Shown: in pieces, positions 8,033-17,482 of the stretch | How positions within the stretch are numbered: position 1 is the stretch's first letter | Layout of the letters: the number at the start of each line of letters is the position of its first letter | Assembly: GCF_947654165.1 (NCBI RefSeq) | Contig: NZ_CANTKB010000001.1 | Span: forward strand, 196,727-260,726 | DNA from: an uncultured Blautia sp. | GTDB lineage: Bacteria; Bacillota; Clostridia; Lachnospirales; Lachnospiraceae | Length of the DNA stretch: 64,000 bases | Direction: 5' to 3' | Notes under the pieces: model-generated | The model's input: only the letters and a program-made list of their open reading frames with translations | The model's database searches: none | What the model was told of the DNA's origin: nothing | Translations under genes and position numbers: made by a program

Positions 8033-8992
8033 TTATGCTACACTTCCTCCCCACTGATGCTTCAAAAGTGCTTCAAATTCTTTCAATTTTTTCCTTGCCT
8101 CCGGGGTCAAATTCTGTGGTACATCAATCTGTATCATGACATACTCATCTCCGTATGTCTTAGGATCTTTCATGGACACAATTCCCTTTCCCCTGAGACG
8201 GATTTTCGTCCCGGACTGGGTACCGGGATTAATTTTACACATAACTCTTCCTGATAATGTGGGAACCATGGCCTCACCGCCAAACACAGCCGTAGTAAAA
8301 GGAATCCTCACTGTCGTATAGACGTCTGTGTCCTTCCTCTCAAAAACAGGATCTGCATTTACATTGACTTTCAAAAGCAGATCCCCTGCTCTTCCTCCGC
8401 CGTTTCCCGGCATTCCTTTTCCTCTTAGGCGAATACTTTTCCCTGTATCAATCCCTGCCGGGATTAAGACTTTCAGCGATTTCCTCTGTCCGTCTGCCTC
8501 TGTAAGCTGAATGGTCTTTTCACAGCCTTTTGCTGCTTCCAGAAATCCAATATTGATCTCTGCATGAAGATCTGCCCCATTCTGTGCTGTCTGCCCGGAT
8601 CTGAAATCTCTGTGGAAGCCATTGGAATGAAAAGTTCTATCTCCAAAACCACTACTGCGGAAACCGCCCGTATGAAATCCGCCAAAACTTCCACCAAACA
8701 TATTTTTCAAGATTTCATCGATATCTCCATCTTCGAAATGGTATTCCTGATAACTGCCGTCAGGATTATCGGTTTCGAATCCAAACTGGTCATATTGTTT
8801 TCGTTTCTGCGGGTCACTTAACACGGCGTAAGCTTCTGTTGCCTCTTTAAATTTTTCCTCCGCCTGTGGATTTCCTTTATTGGTATCCGGGTGATACTGC
8901 TTTGCCAGCTTCCGGTATGCTTTTTTTATAGCATTTTCGTCTGCGGTCCGTTCTACCCCGAGAACTTCATAATAATCTCTTTTTGCATTCAT
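8033..8992 (-). CDS. DnaJ/CbpA-type co-chaperone (no zinc finger)
   Basis: A 319-residue protein from the ATG at 8992 (GGAGG at 9004-9008 in complement). It has an N-terminal J domain with the HPD motif (QYHPDTNKG) and a Gly/Phe-rich linker rich in GGF and SGFG repeats. The C-terminal substrate-binding domains (DLHAEINIGFLEAAKGCEKTI, RLRGKGMPGNGGGRAGDLLL, RGKG) follow. The CxxCxGxG zinc repeats of true DnaJ are absent, which places it with CbpA-like proteins that stimulate DnaK ATPase. It lies downstream of hsp20 on the same strand with a hairpin between, so it is probably part of the same heat-shock unit with partial termination. Confidence 0.88.
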   Translation of the reverse strand: MNAKRDYYEVLGVERTADENAIKKAYRKLAKQYHPDTNKGNPQAEEKFKEATEAYAVLSDPQKRKQYDQFGFETDNPDGSYQEYHFEDGDIDEILKNMFGGSFGGFHTGGFRSSGFGDRTFHSNGFHRDFRSGQTAQNGADLHAEINIGFLEAAKGCEKTIQLTEADGQRKSLKVLIPAGIDTGKSIRLRGKGMPGNGGGRAGDLLLKVNVNADPVFERKDTDVYTTVRIPFTTAVFGGEAMVPTLSGRVMCKINPGTQSGTKIRLRGKGIVSMKDPKTYGDEYVMIQIDVPQNLTPEARKKLKEFEALLKHQWGGSVA

Positions 8993-9032
8993 GATTTCCG
9001 TCACCTCCGCTTTCTGCCTGCACAGACAAAAT

Positions 9033-9058
9033 CACCCAGCAGGATGTCCTGCTGGGTG
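9033..9058 (-). terminator. Hairpin between hsp20 and the dnaJ-like gene
   Basis: A perfect 12-bp inverted repeat CACCCAGCAGGA / TCCTGCTGGGTG with a 2-base centre. On the minus strand it is followed by ATTTTG, a weak T tract, so it may be a partial terminator or a processing/stability element separating the expression of two chaperone genes. Confidence 0.5.
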
Positions 9059-9077
9059 TGTAGCTTTCCCTGAAGGA

Positions 9078-9539
9078 TTATCCTTCAATGGAGATAAAAT
9101 GTTTCTTCTCTTCAACGGGTTTTACTTCTTCTTTCGGAACTGTGAATCTCAGGATACCATTTTCATATTTCGGATGGATATCCTTCTCTGTTACATGTTC
9201 ACCTACATAAAAACTCCGGCTCATGCTGCCTGCATAACGTTCCCGTCTGATGTATTTGCCTTTTTCGTCCTGTTCGTCCTTATCCAGACCTTTGGCTGCA
9301 CTCACAGTAAGGCATCCGTTTTCAAGCTGTAACTGAATCTCATCTTTCTTAAATCCAGGTAAGTCAATATCTACTTCATAGCCGCCTTCTGTTTCTTTCA
9401 CATCTGTCTTCATCATATTCTTGGCATGTTTTCCATATAATGCTTTGTCCACATCCGGGAACGATGGAAATTCCGGGAATCTGAAGCTATCCATAAAATC
9501 ATCAAATAAAGTTTCTCCAAAAATACTAGGTCTTAACAT
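9078..9539 (-). CDS. Small heat-shock protein Hsp20
   Basis: A 153-residue alpha-crystallin-domain protein. The conserved strands are visible: MKTDVKETEGGYEVDIDLPGFKKDEI, then RRERYAGSMSRSFYVGE, and the closing KYENGILRFTVPK (consensus ...y.nGvL.v..PK). The N-terminus is short and Phe/Pro-rich (FMDSFRFPEFPSFPDVD). Such proteins hold unfolding clients in the cytoplasm until DnaK-type chaperones act. A sigma-A promoter overlapped by a CIRCE operator lies at 9660-9702, so HrcA control is expected. Confidence 0.93.
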   Translation of the reverse strand: MLRPSIFGETLFDDFMDSFRFPEFPSFPDVDKALYGKHAKNMMKTDVKETEGGYEVDIDLPGFKKDEIQLQLENGCLTVSAAKGLDKDEQDEKGKYIRRERYAGSMSRSFYVGEHVTEKDIHPKYENGILRFTVPKEEVKPVEEKKHFISIEG

Positions 9540-9659
9540 AAGTCATATCTCCTTTCACAAATATGAAAACTGTATTTTAGCACTATCGGAGATATCCGAA
9601 GTGTTGTGTTCTGAACCTTGGGATTTGGATTTCTGTTCCTCTTCCTTTGTTCTATTTGT

Positions 9660-9688
9660 AATATAGCACGCATAATTAGCACTGTCAA
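9660..9688 (-). promoter_or_regulatory. Sigma-A promoter of hsp20
   Basis: On the minus strand TTGACA (9683-9688) and TATATT (9660-9665) are separated by exactly 17 bp. The -35 lies inside the CIRCE element. Confidence 0.8.
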
Positions 9689-9702
9689 GAGTTGAGTGCT
9701 AA
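9676..9702 (-). promoter_or_regulatory. CIRCE operator (HrcA binding site) upstream of hsp20
   Basis: TTAGCACTG (9676-9684), nine bases, then GAGTGCTAA (9694-9702). The CIRCE consensus is TTAGCACTC-N9-GAGTGCTAA, so one arm differs by a single base. It overlaps the promoter -35, as expected for HrcA repression relieved by heat. Confidence 0.9.
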
Positions 9703-9836
9703 TTTATTTGTGAAAATTTTGTGAACTTCTCCCGTTTCCTTAAATTATCTTCTACTTAAAAGATATCTTTTCCAATATTTTAACTGCACATAAATATCTA
9801 CCTCTTATCTTCTTCATTTGCCCTATAAAAACATAA

Positions 9837-9877
9837 CAAGGCATAGTCTGTGCATCCATACACAAAACTATGCCTTG
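9837..9877 (-). terminator. Hairpin downstream of the truncated Rpn gene
   Basis: Arms CAAGGCATAGT (9837-9847) and ACTATGCCTTG (9867-9877) are perfect 11-bp complements, with a partly paired loop (TGTGCATCC/CACA). It lies just after the stop of the leftward Rpn-like ORF. The T tract is interrupted, so it may be a terminator or an end-structure of the mobile gene. Confidence 0.45.
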
Positions 9878-9884
9878 CTGCATT

Positions 9885-10718
9885 TCATTCCAGTTCTTCC
9901 TTCTTTGCAGACTCTAAACGTCTGATTTTCTCCTGAAGCTCTGCTATTTCCCTTTTCTGCTCTTCCATTTCTTGTTTTGCCCTTTCTTCCGCTGCTTCTC
10001 TCTCCTGTCTTTCCTGCTCTGCTCTCTCCTCTGCTGCCTTTACCTCTGCCTCCAGTTCTTCGATCATATAGCTCACTGTGTTCCGGTCCATTTCCTCCAG
10101 CTCTTTTGAAAATAAACTCATAATACCCTCCACATTTCTGCACATCTGGTACACTTCTTCATAGATTTCACGAAACTCTGGATACATTTCCAAAAGCTCC
10201 ATGATTCGTTCCGGCTCGTCACTGCTAAGCAGCAGTAACCAGGCCTCCAGCTTGTTCTCTATAGACCTATTTTCTATATTTTTCCGGAAAATGTCAAGGG
10301 TTACCAATACGCTTTTCTGGAGTGTTTCCAGCTTTAATCCCGTATCATAGGTGTGCTCCCCATAATGGAGATATTTGCCTGGAATCTCATGAAATTCCCT
10401 GGTGCTTTTCTCAAATAAAACGATGGTATATACCTTCTTTAAATCCCTGTAATTGAACTTTTTGCTTTCTCTCCGTTTCCTGTCCTTCACTCTCTTATAC
10501 TGCCTCAGCAGCAGGTCTGCGGAATAGCATGCTGTCCGCTGGCCTGGAAAGGCATAACCAATCTTCTGTATCTCCAGGTTTGCAATCCTTCCATCCTCTG
10601 TCTCTATTACAATGTCTGTAATCAGCAGTGTATATTCATCTGCCAGACGGACAGAATCATTGGGTAAAATCTGTTTGATGCGGATTTTTGTCTCCAGCAG
10701 AAGGCTTAACAGTTGCAA
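9885..10718 (-). pseudogene. Rpn-family PD-(D/E)XK nuclease/transposase, N-terminally truncated
   Basis: The 277-residue ORF can only start at TTG 10718; an in-frame TGA lies about 12 bases further upstream and no ribosome binding site is seen. The recognisable part begins LLSLLLETKIRIKQILPNDS, then ADEYTLLITDIVIETEDGRI and ANLEIQKIGY, which carry the PD-(D/E)XK nuclease acidic residues. GQRTACYSADLLLRQY and a long charged coiled coil of E/R/Q repeats at the C-terminus follow. Family members normally have roughly 100 more residues at the N-terminus. I read this as a decayed copy of the Rpn (recombination-promoting nuclease) family that is abundant in gut Firmicutes. Confidence 0.7.
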
Positions 10719-10850
10719 TTGTGCAGCCCTTCAGATATTGAGCTTGCCCAAGAATTTATCGAATTACTGGTACAGCGAAACGCAAACCGCCATATCTCGA
10801 ATTGATTTTAAACCAAAAACAACTAAAATCTGTCTTTTCATACGCATTTT

Positions 10851-10879
10851 TTGTATTTAACTCCTCTATATGGTATGAT
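10851..10879 (+). promoter_or_regulatory. Putative promoter of the LytTR two-component genes
   Basis: TTGTAT (10851-10856) and TATGAT (10874-10879) are 17 bp apart, about 40 bp before the response regulator ATG at 10918. Confidence 0.5.
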
Positions 10880-10917
10880 GTATATAAATCTACCCTTATA
10901 GAAAGTCTGGTGAAAAA

Positions 10918-11625
10918 ATGCGTATTTTAATTTGTGATGATGATGAACTTATCATAAAACAGTTGAAGAAATATCTGACCCTTTTCTTTGAAACAAACCG
11001 TATCAAGTGCCCGGAACTCCTGTCTTTTACAAGCGGTGAGGATTTATTAAATGATAAGGGAGAAAAAGATATTGTATTCCTTGACATTGAAATGCCTGGT
11101 ATGAATGGAATTTATGTTGGAAATGAACTGAAAAAAACAAATAAAAATGTCCTTATTTTTGTGGTGACTTCTTATTCTGAGTATCTTGATGAAGCCATGC
11201 GTTTTCATGTATTCCGATACCTGTCCAAACCCCTGGACAAGCATCGTCTTTTCCGGAATATGAAAGATGCCCTGGCTCATCTAAATACCACAACTGAAAA
11301 AATCCCTATTGAAACCCGTGACGGGATTCACACGCTTCATGCATCGCAGATTATTGCAGTCGAAGCCCAGGGCAGAAAAGTAATCGTACACACCACTTTA
11401 CAGGATTTTATTTCTGTAGAAAATATGAATTACTGGATGAAACATCTTCCCAAAAACTGTTTCTTCCAGACCCACCGCAGTTTTATTGTGAACTTTGAAC
11501 ATGTAGATAATTTTGACCATACAACTGTACATCTTGCAAATCAACAGGTGATAGCATACTTAACTCGTAGAAAATATAGTCCTTTTAAAAATGCTTACCT
11601 TCTATATCTGGAAAGTATGAGGTGA
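10918..11625 (+). CDS. LytTR family response regulator (AgrA/VirR-like)
   Basis: A 235-residue protein. The receiver domain has acidic residues DDD at 8-10, phosphoacceptor D56 in FLDIEMPG, and K in YLSKPLD. The LytTR DNA-binding domain at about 135-230 contains IETRDGIHTLHASQIIAVEAQGRK, FFQTHRSFIVNFEHV and LTRRKYSPFKNAYL. LytTR regulators bind paired direct repeats and often control peptide-signalled functions. The histidine kinase starts 7 bp later. No autoinducer peptide gene is visible between them or upstream. Confidence 0.92.
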   Translation: MRILICDDDELIIKQLKKYLTLFFETNRIKCPELLSFTSGEDLLNDKGEKDIVFLDIEMPGMNGIYVGNELKKTNKNVLIFVVTSYSEYLDEAMRFHVFRYLSKPLDKHRLFRNMKDALAHLNTTTEKIPIETRDGIHTLHASQIIAVEAQGRKVIVHTTLQDFISVENMNYWMKHLPKNCFFQTHRSFIVNFEHVDNFDHTTVHLANQQVIAYLTRRKYSPFKNAYLLYLESMR

Positions 11626-11632
11626 ACTATTT

Positions 11633-12931
11633 ATGGAGAGAACCTTATTATTGTTTTTTAGTTTTTTCATAGAAGCTATTATTCTTTGGCAGTATGCCTC
11701 TAATCTTTTTCTTCCTAGATACTCTGCAATGGTCAGTGCAATATTTTTGTGTACCTTATATTGTTTTCTCTTCTTCTTTTCGCTACTCCAATATCCACTT
11801 TTAAACGCAATCCTTTTCTTGGTGGTAAATATACTTTTTTTTCTTTTGTATTTTAAACTAACTTTTTCCTCTGCTCTCCTTCATTCCTCTATCATTACAG
11901 GGATTATGAGTGTATCTGAATTAGCTGCTATGGGTATTGTATTAAAATTTTATCCAAAATTTTCTTCCACAGACAATATTGGGAATGTATTTTTTGTGAT
12001 GCTTAGTAAAAGTTTATTCTTTACCATTATTTATTTTCTGACGCACATATTCAAACAAAAACAGGCGGTACAGGATCCATATGACTCATCAGAATCGTTT
12101 CTGACACTGATCCCTCTTTCCTCCATTTTTGTTATGTTTACATTCCTAAACATTGGGGAAACTTCTTCTTTCGTTCCTCCGACAAATATCATGGTAACAA
12201 TCAGTGCGTTCTTCCTTATACTAATAAACCTACTGGTATTCGGAATCACACAATACAACCAGAAAAAAAGCCGTGAATTTACAGAAATGCAGCTGCTCCT
12301 TCAAAAAGAATCCGATTCTGCTGAATATTATAAAATGCTGCTGTCACAAAATGAAAACCGGAGTATTTTAATTCATGATATCAAGAAGCACCTACAGTCC
12401 ATCAAACTGTTAAATGAGAGTGGGGAAACCGAAAAAATAGAATCTTACATCAGCCATCTTATAGCGGCTCCTGATTTAAGGGAAACTGCCAGAATCTGTG
12501 ACAATGCCATGCTAAATGCGATTCTGAACCGCTGCCAGCGGCAATGTATAGAAAAGGGAATTGGATTTCATGCAGATATCCGCAAAAATCTGCTCCGCCA
12601 GATGAACCAGAATGACCTGACCTCCCTGTTTTGTAATCTTCTGGACAATGCAGTGGAAGCTGCGGAAAACATCCCGGATTCTTTTATTGATCTTATGGTG
12701 CAAAAGAAAGAAAACACTCCCTTTGTTGTCATTGTCCTTGTAAATTCATGCAGAAGTATGCCGGATTTTGACCAGAACGGTTTTCCCGTTTCGCATAAAT
12801 CCGGCATAGGCAGACATGGCTTTGGCATCAAAAGTATCCGGAAAGCAGTCGGCCAATATCAGGGTGATTTAAAAATGTATTACGATGATGCCACGGCTAC
12901 GTTCCATACGATTATAACCTTGAAACAGTAG
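11633..12931 (+). CDS. GHKL-type sensor histidine kinase (AgrC/LytS-like partner)
   Basis: A 432-residue protein with about six to seven N-terminal hydrophobic segments (residues about 5-215). A cytoplasmic region with phosphoacceptor H248 in ILIHDIKKHL follows, then a GHKL ATPase domain (N box LFCNLLDNAVEAAEN, G box SGIGRHGFGIKSIR). This is the architecture of AgrC-type kinases paired with LytTR regulators. The RR gene ends 7 bp upstream, so the two form one operon. The kinase ends only 3 bp from the convergent BceB-like gene, so there is no room for a separate terminator. Confidence 0.9.
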   Translation: MERTLLLFFSFFIEAIILWQYASNLFLPRYSAMVSAIFLCTLYCFLFFFSLLQYPLLNAILFLVVNILFFLLYFKLTFSSALLHSSIITGIMSVSELAAMGIVLKFYPKFSSTDNIGNVFFVMLSKSLFFTIIYFLTHIFKQKQAVQDPYDSSESFLTLIPLSSIFVMFTFLNIGETSSFVPPTNIMVTISAFFLILINLLVFGITQYNQKKSREFTEMQLLLQKESDSAEYYKMLLSQNENRSILIHDIKKHLQSIKLLNESGETEKIESYISHLIAAPDLRETARICDNAMLNAILNRCQRQCIEKGIGFHADIRKNLLRQMNQNDLTSLFCNLLDNAVEAAENIPDSFIDLMVQKKENTPFVVIVLVNSCRSMPDFDQNGFPVSHKSGIGRHGFGIKSIRKAVGQYQGDLKMYYDDATATFHTIITLKQ

Positions 12932-12934
12932 CTC

Positions 12935-15007
12935 TTACTTTAAGTTTACATTCCTCTTAAATCCCACATAAGTGGCCACAAAATAAAGAGCATAGATTCC
13001 GAAAAACAGCCCACAGGAAGCTGCAAAATAACGGATCACGGATGCTTCTACACCTGTATAAAAGATAAATTTATAGCTGATAAACACGGATATCATCCCA
13101 CTGATCACTCCGGCAAATAATGCAGGGCAGAGATAATATGCAGCCAATTGTTTCCAGATAATCTGCTCCTTTTCCCTTCTGTTCTGCCCTAATTGTTCCA
13201 GCACGCCATAGCGGAATTTATATTTTGCAGAATCACTAAGCTGCTGCACAGCCAGAACAGTAAATGCCGCACACAGGAACACAAGCCCAATATAGAAACA
13301 GGGAAAGGTAATACTGGATAGCATATATTTAATCTCAGGAATCAGATTATCTCTCACCATGTTTTTGGAGTAGTAGCTTACAACACTGTCGCTTCCATAT
13401 CCGCTGTTTCCATTGGGAAGGTTCTGCCCTGCGGTTTCCTCTTTTTCCTCCAACAGCCCGTCTAAGGTTTGCTGGAGATTTGCCGGGGCTTCCCCCTGAA
13501 TCTGAGCCACCAGCTCTGCATAATAGGGGCTCATACCCTCCGCTTCCTGATCCGGCACAATGATGATATAATCCGCTCCATTGTGCCCATCCTGAGAAAA
13601 CGGCTCCGTATAGATGCCACTGCATAGAAGCTCTGTTTCATCTGCTTTTATCTTCAAATGGCTGGAAAAATCTCCTGTTTCTTTATAGATTCTCTCTTTC
13701 ATATGAAGGGCATACTGGTGTTTTCCCAGGGTAATTTCTTTATATCCCAGCAAACTCCGCAAATGGTTGTAATCGGATACTTTCATGTAGGTATCATAGC
13801 TGAAATAGGTGCCATTGGTATGCTCTTCTACTTCTTCCAAAAGTGCTTTTTCATCCGGTGTCCCATCTGGCTTCTGATACATGGTACCAAAAGTTTTTAA
13901 ATGTGTGTACAGCCAGGCATTTATCTGTGCGTCTGCATTTTCGTATATGGAATACCGGTACATTTCCCGGATGTTAGTCTCTTTTTTCAGGATATCCAGC
14001 TCCTGTGCAAAGTCATCCTCTGTATCAGGACTGTAAATCTGCACATCAAACGGAAACTTTCCCTTTAACATCTGATTTTGAAAATCTCCCAGCATAAGAG
14101 CCACCGTGGACCCAAGAAGTGCAAGGGTAAACAGAGATGTCAGAGTTCCCATGGTGAACTGCATGGATTTGATTTTGGAAGAAAATTGCCGCAGCAAAAA
14201 CAGGTTTGCACCGTAATAAATTTTTCTTCCTCTTTTTCTGATATAGCACACGATCCAGGAAGAAAGTCCCATATAAAACAGATAGATAACCAGTACCAAT
14301 CCCACAAGAAATCCTACGATTTCCCCGGTATCACGGATCACGCCCCGCAGCAGCCACCATCCAAACACGCCCATAAACAGGAGCGATACGGGGAATAAAA
14401 TCCGTTTCCTGGATTCATGGGATTCCTGTATTTTTTCATTTTGCTTCTCTGCATTCATCAGGCTGTGGATGCTCATTTTCCGGAACTTTTTTCTGCACCG
14501 CAGTAATGCCAGCAAATAACAGCCTCCATAGCATCCTGCTGTCATAAGAACACAGGCTTTATGATATTCCAAATGTATCTGATACTCTAGCTGCATGATG
14601 TGAGCTAAGATGGAAAACAGAACCTGCTGAAGCAATCCCCCAAGAACCAGCCCGCTGACAAAAGCCAGAAGACCCAGCAGCAGATTTTCCCTGATATAGA
14701 GCCTGGTAATCTCCTTTCTCTCCATTCCAATGAGCAGATAAATACCAAATTCCCGGCTCCTTTTATCCAGCATAAACCGCACCATATAGTGGATCAGCCA
14801 TGCCACAATGAGCACAACAAAGAAGGTCGCAAGACAAATCAAGATTTCCATGATTCCTGCCGAATCCTGGTTTGTTTTTAATTGCTCAGAGAACAATAGG
14901 GTGTTAAAGGAAAACATCAGTGCTGTGACAAACGTCATGGTCAGCAGATACACTAGGTAGTCTTTTGCAGAACGTTTTATATTACGAAATGCTAATTTTC
15001 CCAGCAT
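12935..15007 (-). CDS. BceB-type ABC transporter permease (FtsX family)
   Basis: A 690-residue permease. It starts with the conserved FtsX-family sequence LAFRNIKRSAKDYLVYLLTMT, has about ten hydrophobic segments, and a large extracellular domain of roughly 200 residues between segments VII and VIII (about 315-545). The large loop is the peptide-sensing part of Bce-type transporters, which free lipid II-cycle intermediates from antimicrobial peptides. Its start overlaps the ATPase stop by 1 bp (TAATG). With the BceRS genes immediately upstream this is a complete Bce module. Confidence 0.9.
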   Translation of the reverse strand: MLGKLAFRNIKRSAKDYLVYLLTMTFVTALMFSFNTLLFSEQLKTNQDSAGIMEILICLATFFVVLIVAWLIHYMVRFMLDKRSREFGIYLLIGMERKEITRLYIRENLLLGLLAFVSGLVLGGLLQQVLFSILAHIMQLEYQIHLEYHKACVLMTAGCYGGCYLLALLRCRKKFRKMSIHSLMNAEKQNEKIQESHESRKRILFPVSLLFMGVFGWWLLRGVIRDTGEIVGFLVGLVLVIYLFYMGLSSWIVCYIRKRGRKIYYGANLFLLRQFSSKIKSMQFTMGTLTSLFTLALLGSTVALMLGDFQNQMLKGKFPFDVQIYSPDTEDDFAQELDILKKETNIREMYRYSIYENADAQINAWLYTHLKTFGTMYQKPDGTPDEKALLEEVEEHTNGTYFSYDTYMKVSDYNHLRSLLGYKEITLGKHQYALHMKERIYKETGDFSSHLKIKADETELLCSGIYTEPFSQDGHNGADYIIIVPDQEAEGMSPYYAELVAQIQGEAPANLQQTLDGLLEEKEETAGQNLPNGNSGYGSDSVVSYYSKNMVRDNLIPEIKYMLSSITFPCFYIGLVFLCAAFTVLAVQQLSDSAKYKFRYGVLEQLGQNRREKEQIIWKQLAAYYLCPALFAGVISGMISVFISYKFIFYTGVEASVIRYFAASCGLFFGIYALYFVATYVGFKRNVNLK

Positions 15008-15762
15008 TATCCCTCACCTCCTGTCAGAGACAGGACATCCAGAATCTCATTTAGAAATACCCTTCTGGGCTTTTCTCCACGAATCAGCTCATGAAAAATC
15101 TTTCCGTCTTTCAGAAACAGGATTCTACTGCAATAGCTGGCAGAAAACGCATCATGCGTCACCATAAAGATAGTTGCTTTTTGTTCCTGGTTCATTCTGG
15201 TAAAGGTCTCCAAAAGGGTCTGTGCCGCCCTGGAATCTAAGGCTCCTGTCGGTTCGTCCGCCAGAATCAGTTTCGGATGATTCACCAATGCTCTTGCACA
15301 GGCACAACGCTGTTTTTGCCCTCCGGATACCTGATAGGGAAACTGGTCTTTCACTTCTTCAATCTCAAGAAGCCTGAGTATTTCCCTGCATTCTTTCTCA
15401 ATCACACCTTTTTTCTCTTTTCTCAGGCTCATGGCCAGCATAATATTTTCTTCCAGAGTAAGGGTATCCAAAAGATTATACTCCTGGAAAACAAAGCCCA
15501 GATTGTCCTTTCGAAACTTTGCAATCTGGTCTTCCGAAAGCTCTGTGATATCGGTATTTTCATAAAAAATGTGTCCGGCTGTGACTCTGTCAATGGCAGA
15601 AATCATATTCAGAAGTGTGGTTTTTCCGGAACCGCTGGCACCCATCACACCGATAAATTCTCCCCGCTCTACCGTAAAACTTACTCTGTCCACTGCTTTT
15701 GTCACTGTTTTATCCGTTCCATAATACTTTTCGACATCACATACACGTATATAGTCTTTCAT
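15007..15762 (-). CDS. BceA-type ABC transporter ATPase
   Basis: A 251-residue ATPase of the MacB/LolD/BceA group. Walker A GASGSGKTT is at residues 41-49, the Q-loop in FVFQEYNLLDTLT, the signature VSGGQKQR, Walker B LILADEPTGALDS, and the H-loop in MVTHDAF. It lies about 90 bp downstream of the sensor kinase gene. That gap holds a TATAGT -10 with a poor -35 (complement of about 15803-15830), which fits an activator-dependent BceR promoter, although the operator itself is not certain. Confidence 0.93.
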   Translation of the reverse strand: MKDYIRVCDVEKYYGTDKTVTKAVDRVSFTVERGEFIGVMGASGSGKTTLLNMISAIDRVTAGHIFYENTDITELSEDQIAKFRKDNLGFVFQEYNLLDTLTLEENIMLAMSLRKEKKGVIEKECREILRLLEIEEVKDQFPYQVSGGQKQRCACARALVNHPKLILADEPTGALDSRAAQTLLETFTRMNQEQKATIFMVTHDAFSASYCSRILFLKDGKIFHELIRGEKPRRVFLNEILDVLSLTGGEG

Positions 15763-15853
15763 GATTTCTTCACTCCCTTTGACTTACATTTCCTTACCCT
15801 CTTACTATAGTAGCTCTCTTGTAAGCCTGGTATCACGTTACCTTTCTCTACTC

Positions 15854-16780
15854 TTACAATTTTGAAAGATAACTGCTTACAGGAAAAGAAATCGTCATCT
15901 CTGTTCCGGTTCCTTCCTGTGACTTTGCATGAATCTCAAGCCCCAGTTTCCCACACAGCTTCCTACACAGATACAGCCCCATTCCCGTGGAACGTTCATG
16001 GATACGCCCGTTGCTTCCGGTAAATCCTTTTTCGAAAATCTTTTTCTGCTCTGCTTTGGGAATCCCTACCCCATTATCTTTTACGACCAGAGATATCCCC
16101 TCATCCTTCGATAAAGTGTAAATCCAGAGTTTTGCCCCTTCTTCTTTTCTGTATTTCACACTATTTAATACTAGCTGATTCAAAATAAAAAGGATCCATT
16201 TTTTGTCTGTAGCCACCTTGTGAGGACAGTCTACCTCCACCTGAACCTGATTCTGAATAAAGTAATATTTATTCCGCACCAGAACCTCCTGCACAACCGT
16301 TTCCAGATTTGTTTCCTGAATCTGATAATCCTGGTATACCTGCCCCAGCCTGGCATAATACAGTGCCACGCTGGTGATGGGTGCTTTGATCTCATGAACC
16401 CAGCTCTCAATATATTCCCTGTATTCCTTTTGCTCATCCTCTATTTTACGGAGATGTTCAATCACCGATTTATTCGATTGTCTGATGTATTCCCGGTATA
16501 ACTTATCCTCCAGTCTGTAGGAATCCGGCATTAATTCTCCTAATAAAAAACGCTTGTCCGCCTTTTTTAAAATGTTTTCTATGTGCTGAAAATAGCGTTT
16601 TCTACTGAAATATCCACACCAGAACCATGCAGAAAAAACTCCTGCCCAAACCAGTAAAATCAGCCAGCATCCGTCCAGTGGATAGCCTGTGGCACATAAA
16701 AAGGCAGTGAGCAGCAGCATACAGAAAACCTGCATCACAATAATTAAAATTTTATCTTTCAGATAATCCATAATATTCAT
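15854..16780 (-). CDS. BceS-type intramembrane-sensing histidine kinase
   Basis: A 308-residue kinase with two transmembrane segments (about residues 10-32 and 38-58) separated by only a few residues, the hallmark of intramembrane-sensing kinases. Such kinases take their signal from the partner transporter. Phosphoacceptor H129 is in SWVHEIKAPITS; ATPase boxes are FILNQLVLNSVKYR, VVKDNGVGIP and GMGLYLCRKL. It follows the response regulator by 17 bp and precedes the BceAB genes. A second ATG at 16771 is a possible start. Confidence 0.92.
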   Translation of the reverse strand: MNIMDYLKDKILIIVMQVFCMLLLTAFLCATGYPLDGCWLILLVWAGVFSAWFWCGYFSRKRYFQHIENILKKADKRFLLGELMPDSYRLEDKLYREYIRQSNKSVIEHLRKIEDEQKEYREYIESWVHEIKAPITSVALYYARLGQVYQDYQIQETNLETVVQEVLVRNKYYFIQNQVQVEVDCPHKVATDKKWILFILNQLVLNSVKYRKEEGAKLWIYTLSKDEGISLVVKDNGVGIPKAEQKKIFEKGFTGSNGRIHERSTGMGLYLCRKLCGKLGLEIHAKSQEGTGTEMTISFPVSSYLSKL

Positions 16781-16797
16781 TTTCTGTCTGCCTTCCC

Positions 16798-17463
16798 TTA
16801 AATCCGGTATCCCATACCTCTCTTGGTTTCAATAAAATCTTTCACTCCGATCTGCTCCAGTTTGCTCCTGATGCGTGTAATGTTCACACTTAATGTATTG
16901 TCATCAATATATACCTCATGATCCCAAAGGTATTCAATCAGATCCATGCGTGGTGTGATTTCACCTTTTCTCAGAAACAGGCAGTGCAGGATCTTCATTT
17001 CATTTTTCGATAATTCCTGTTGTTTTTCCCCATGACGGATACAGCCTTTTGCCAGATCCAACTCCACACCTTTATGGATAAACCGGAGCATTTTTTCTTC
17101 CTTTTTCCTGGTACGTTTCAGCACGGCTGCAATGTGTGCCAGAAGAATCGGCGGATAAAAAGGCTTGGTAATATAATCATCACCGCCTTTCAGCATCCCG
17201 TTTAATTTATCCATGGCATCTGTACGGCTGGTCACAAAAATAATGGGAACTTCTGATTTTCTGCGGATTTCTGCACAGATATCAAATCCCAACACACCAG
17301 GCAGATTCAGATCCAATAATACCAGATCCGGCTGAAGCTCCAACACAGTTTCCGCAAGACGGTCAAACTGCTCCACTGCTGTGACTTCATACAGAGCATT
17401 CTTTAACAACTGGCTTAATTCCTGACGAATCCCCTGTTCATCTTCAATAATCAAAATATGCAT
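16798..17463 (-). CDS. BceR-type OmpR family response regulator
   Basis: A 221-residue regulator. The receiver domain has phosphoacceptor D51 in LVLLDLNLPG and K in YITKPFYP. The C-terminal winged helix contains ELSKNEMKILHCLFLRKGEITPR and DDNTLSVNITRIRSKLEQIG. It is first of the bceRS pair, and most likely activates bceAB. Its start is only about 20 bp downstream of a strong UUCG-loop terminator belonging to the NlpC/P60 gene, so its transcription depends on read-through or on a promoter buried in that short gap. Confidence 0.92.
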   Translation of the reverse strand: MHILIIEDEQGIRQELSQLLKNALYEVTAVEQFDRLAETVLELQPDLVLLDLNLPGVLGFDICAEIRRKSEVPIIFVTSRTDAMDKLNGMLKGGDDYITKPFYPPILLAHIAAVLKRTRKKEEKMLRFIHKGVELDLAKGCIRHGEKQQELSKNEMKILHCLFLRKGEITPRMDLIEYLWDHEVYIDDNTLSVNITRIRSKLEQIGVKDFIETKRGMGYRI

Positions 17464-17482
17464 GTTCTACCCCTTCTAACCC

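Noticed and set aside
10719..10850. Rightward reading SDIELAQEFIELLVQRN at about 10728-10780 as the end of another gene
   Set aside because: No start or upstream coding sequence; it lies in the antisense of the decayed Rpn gene.
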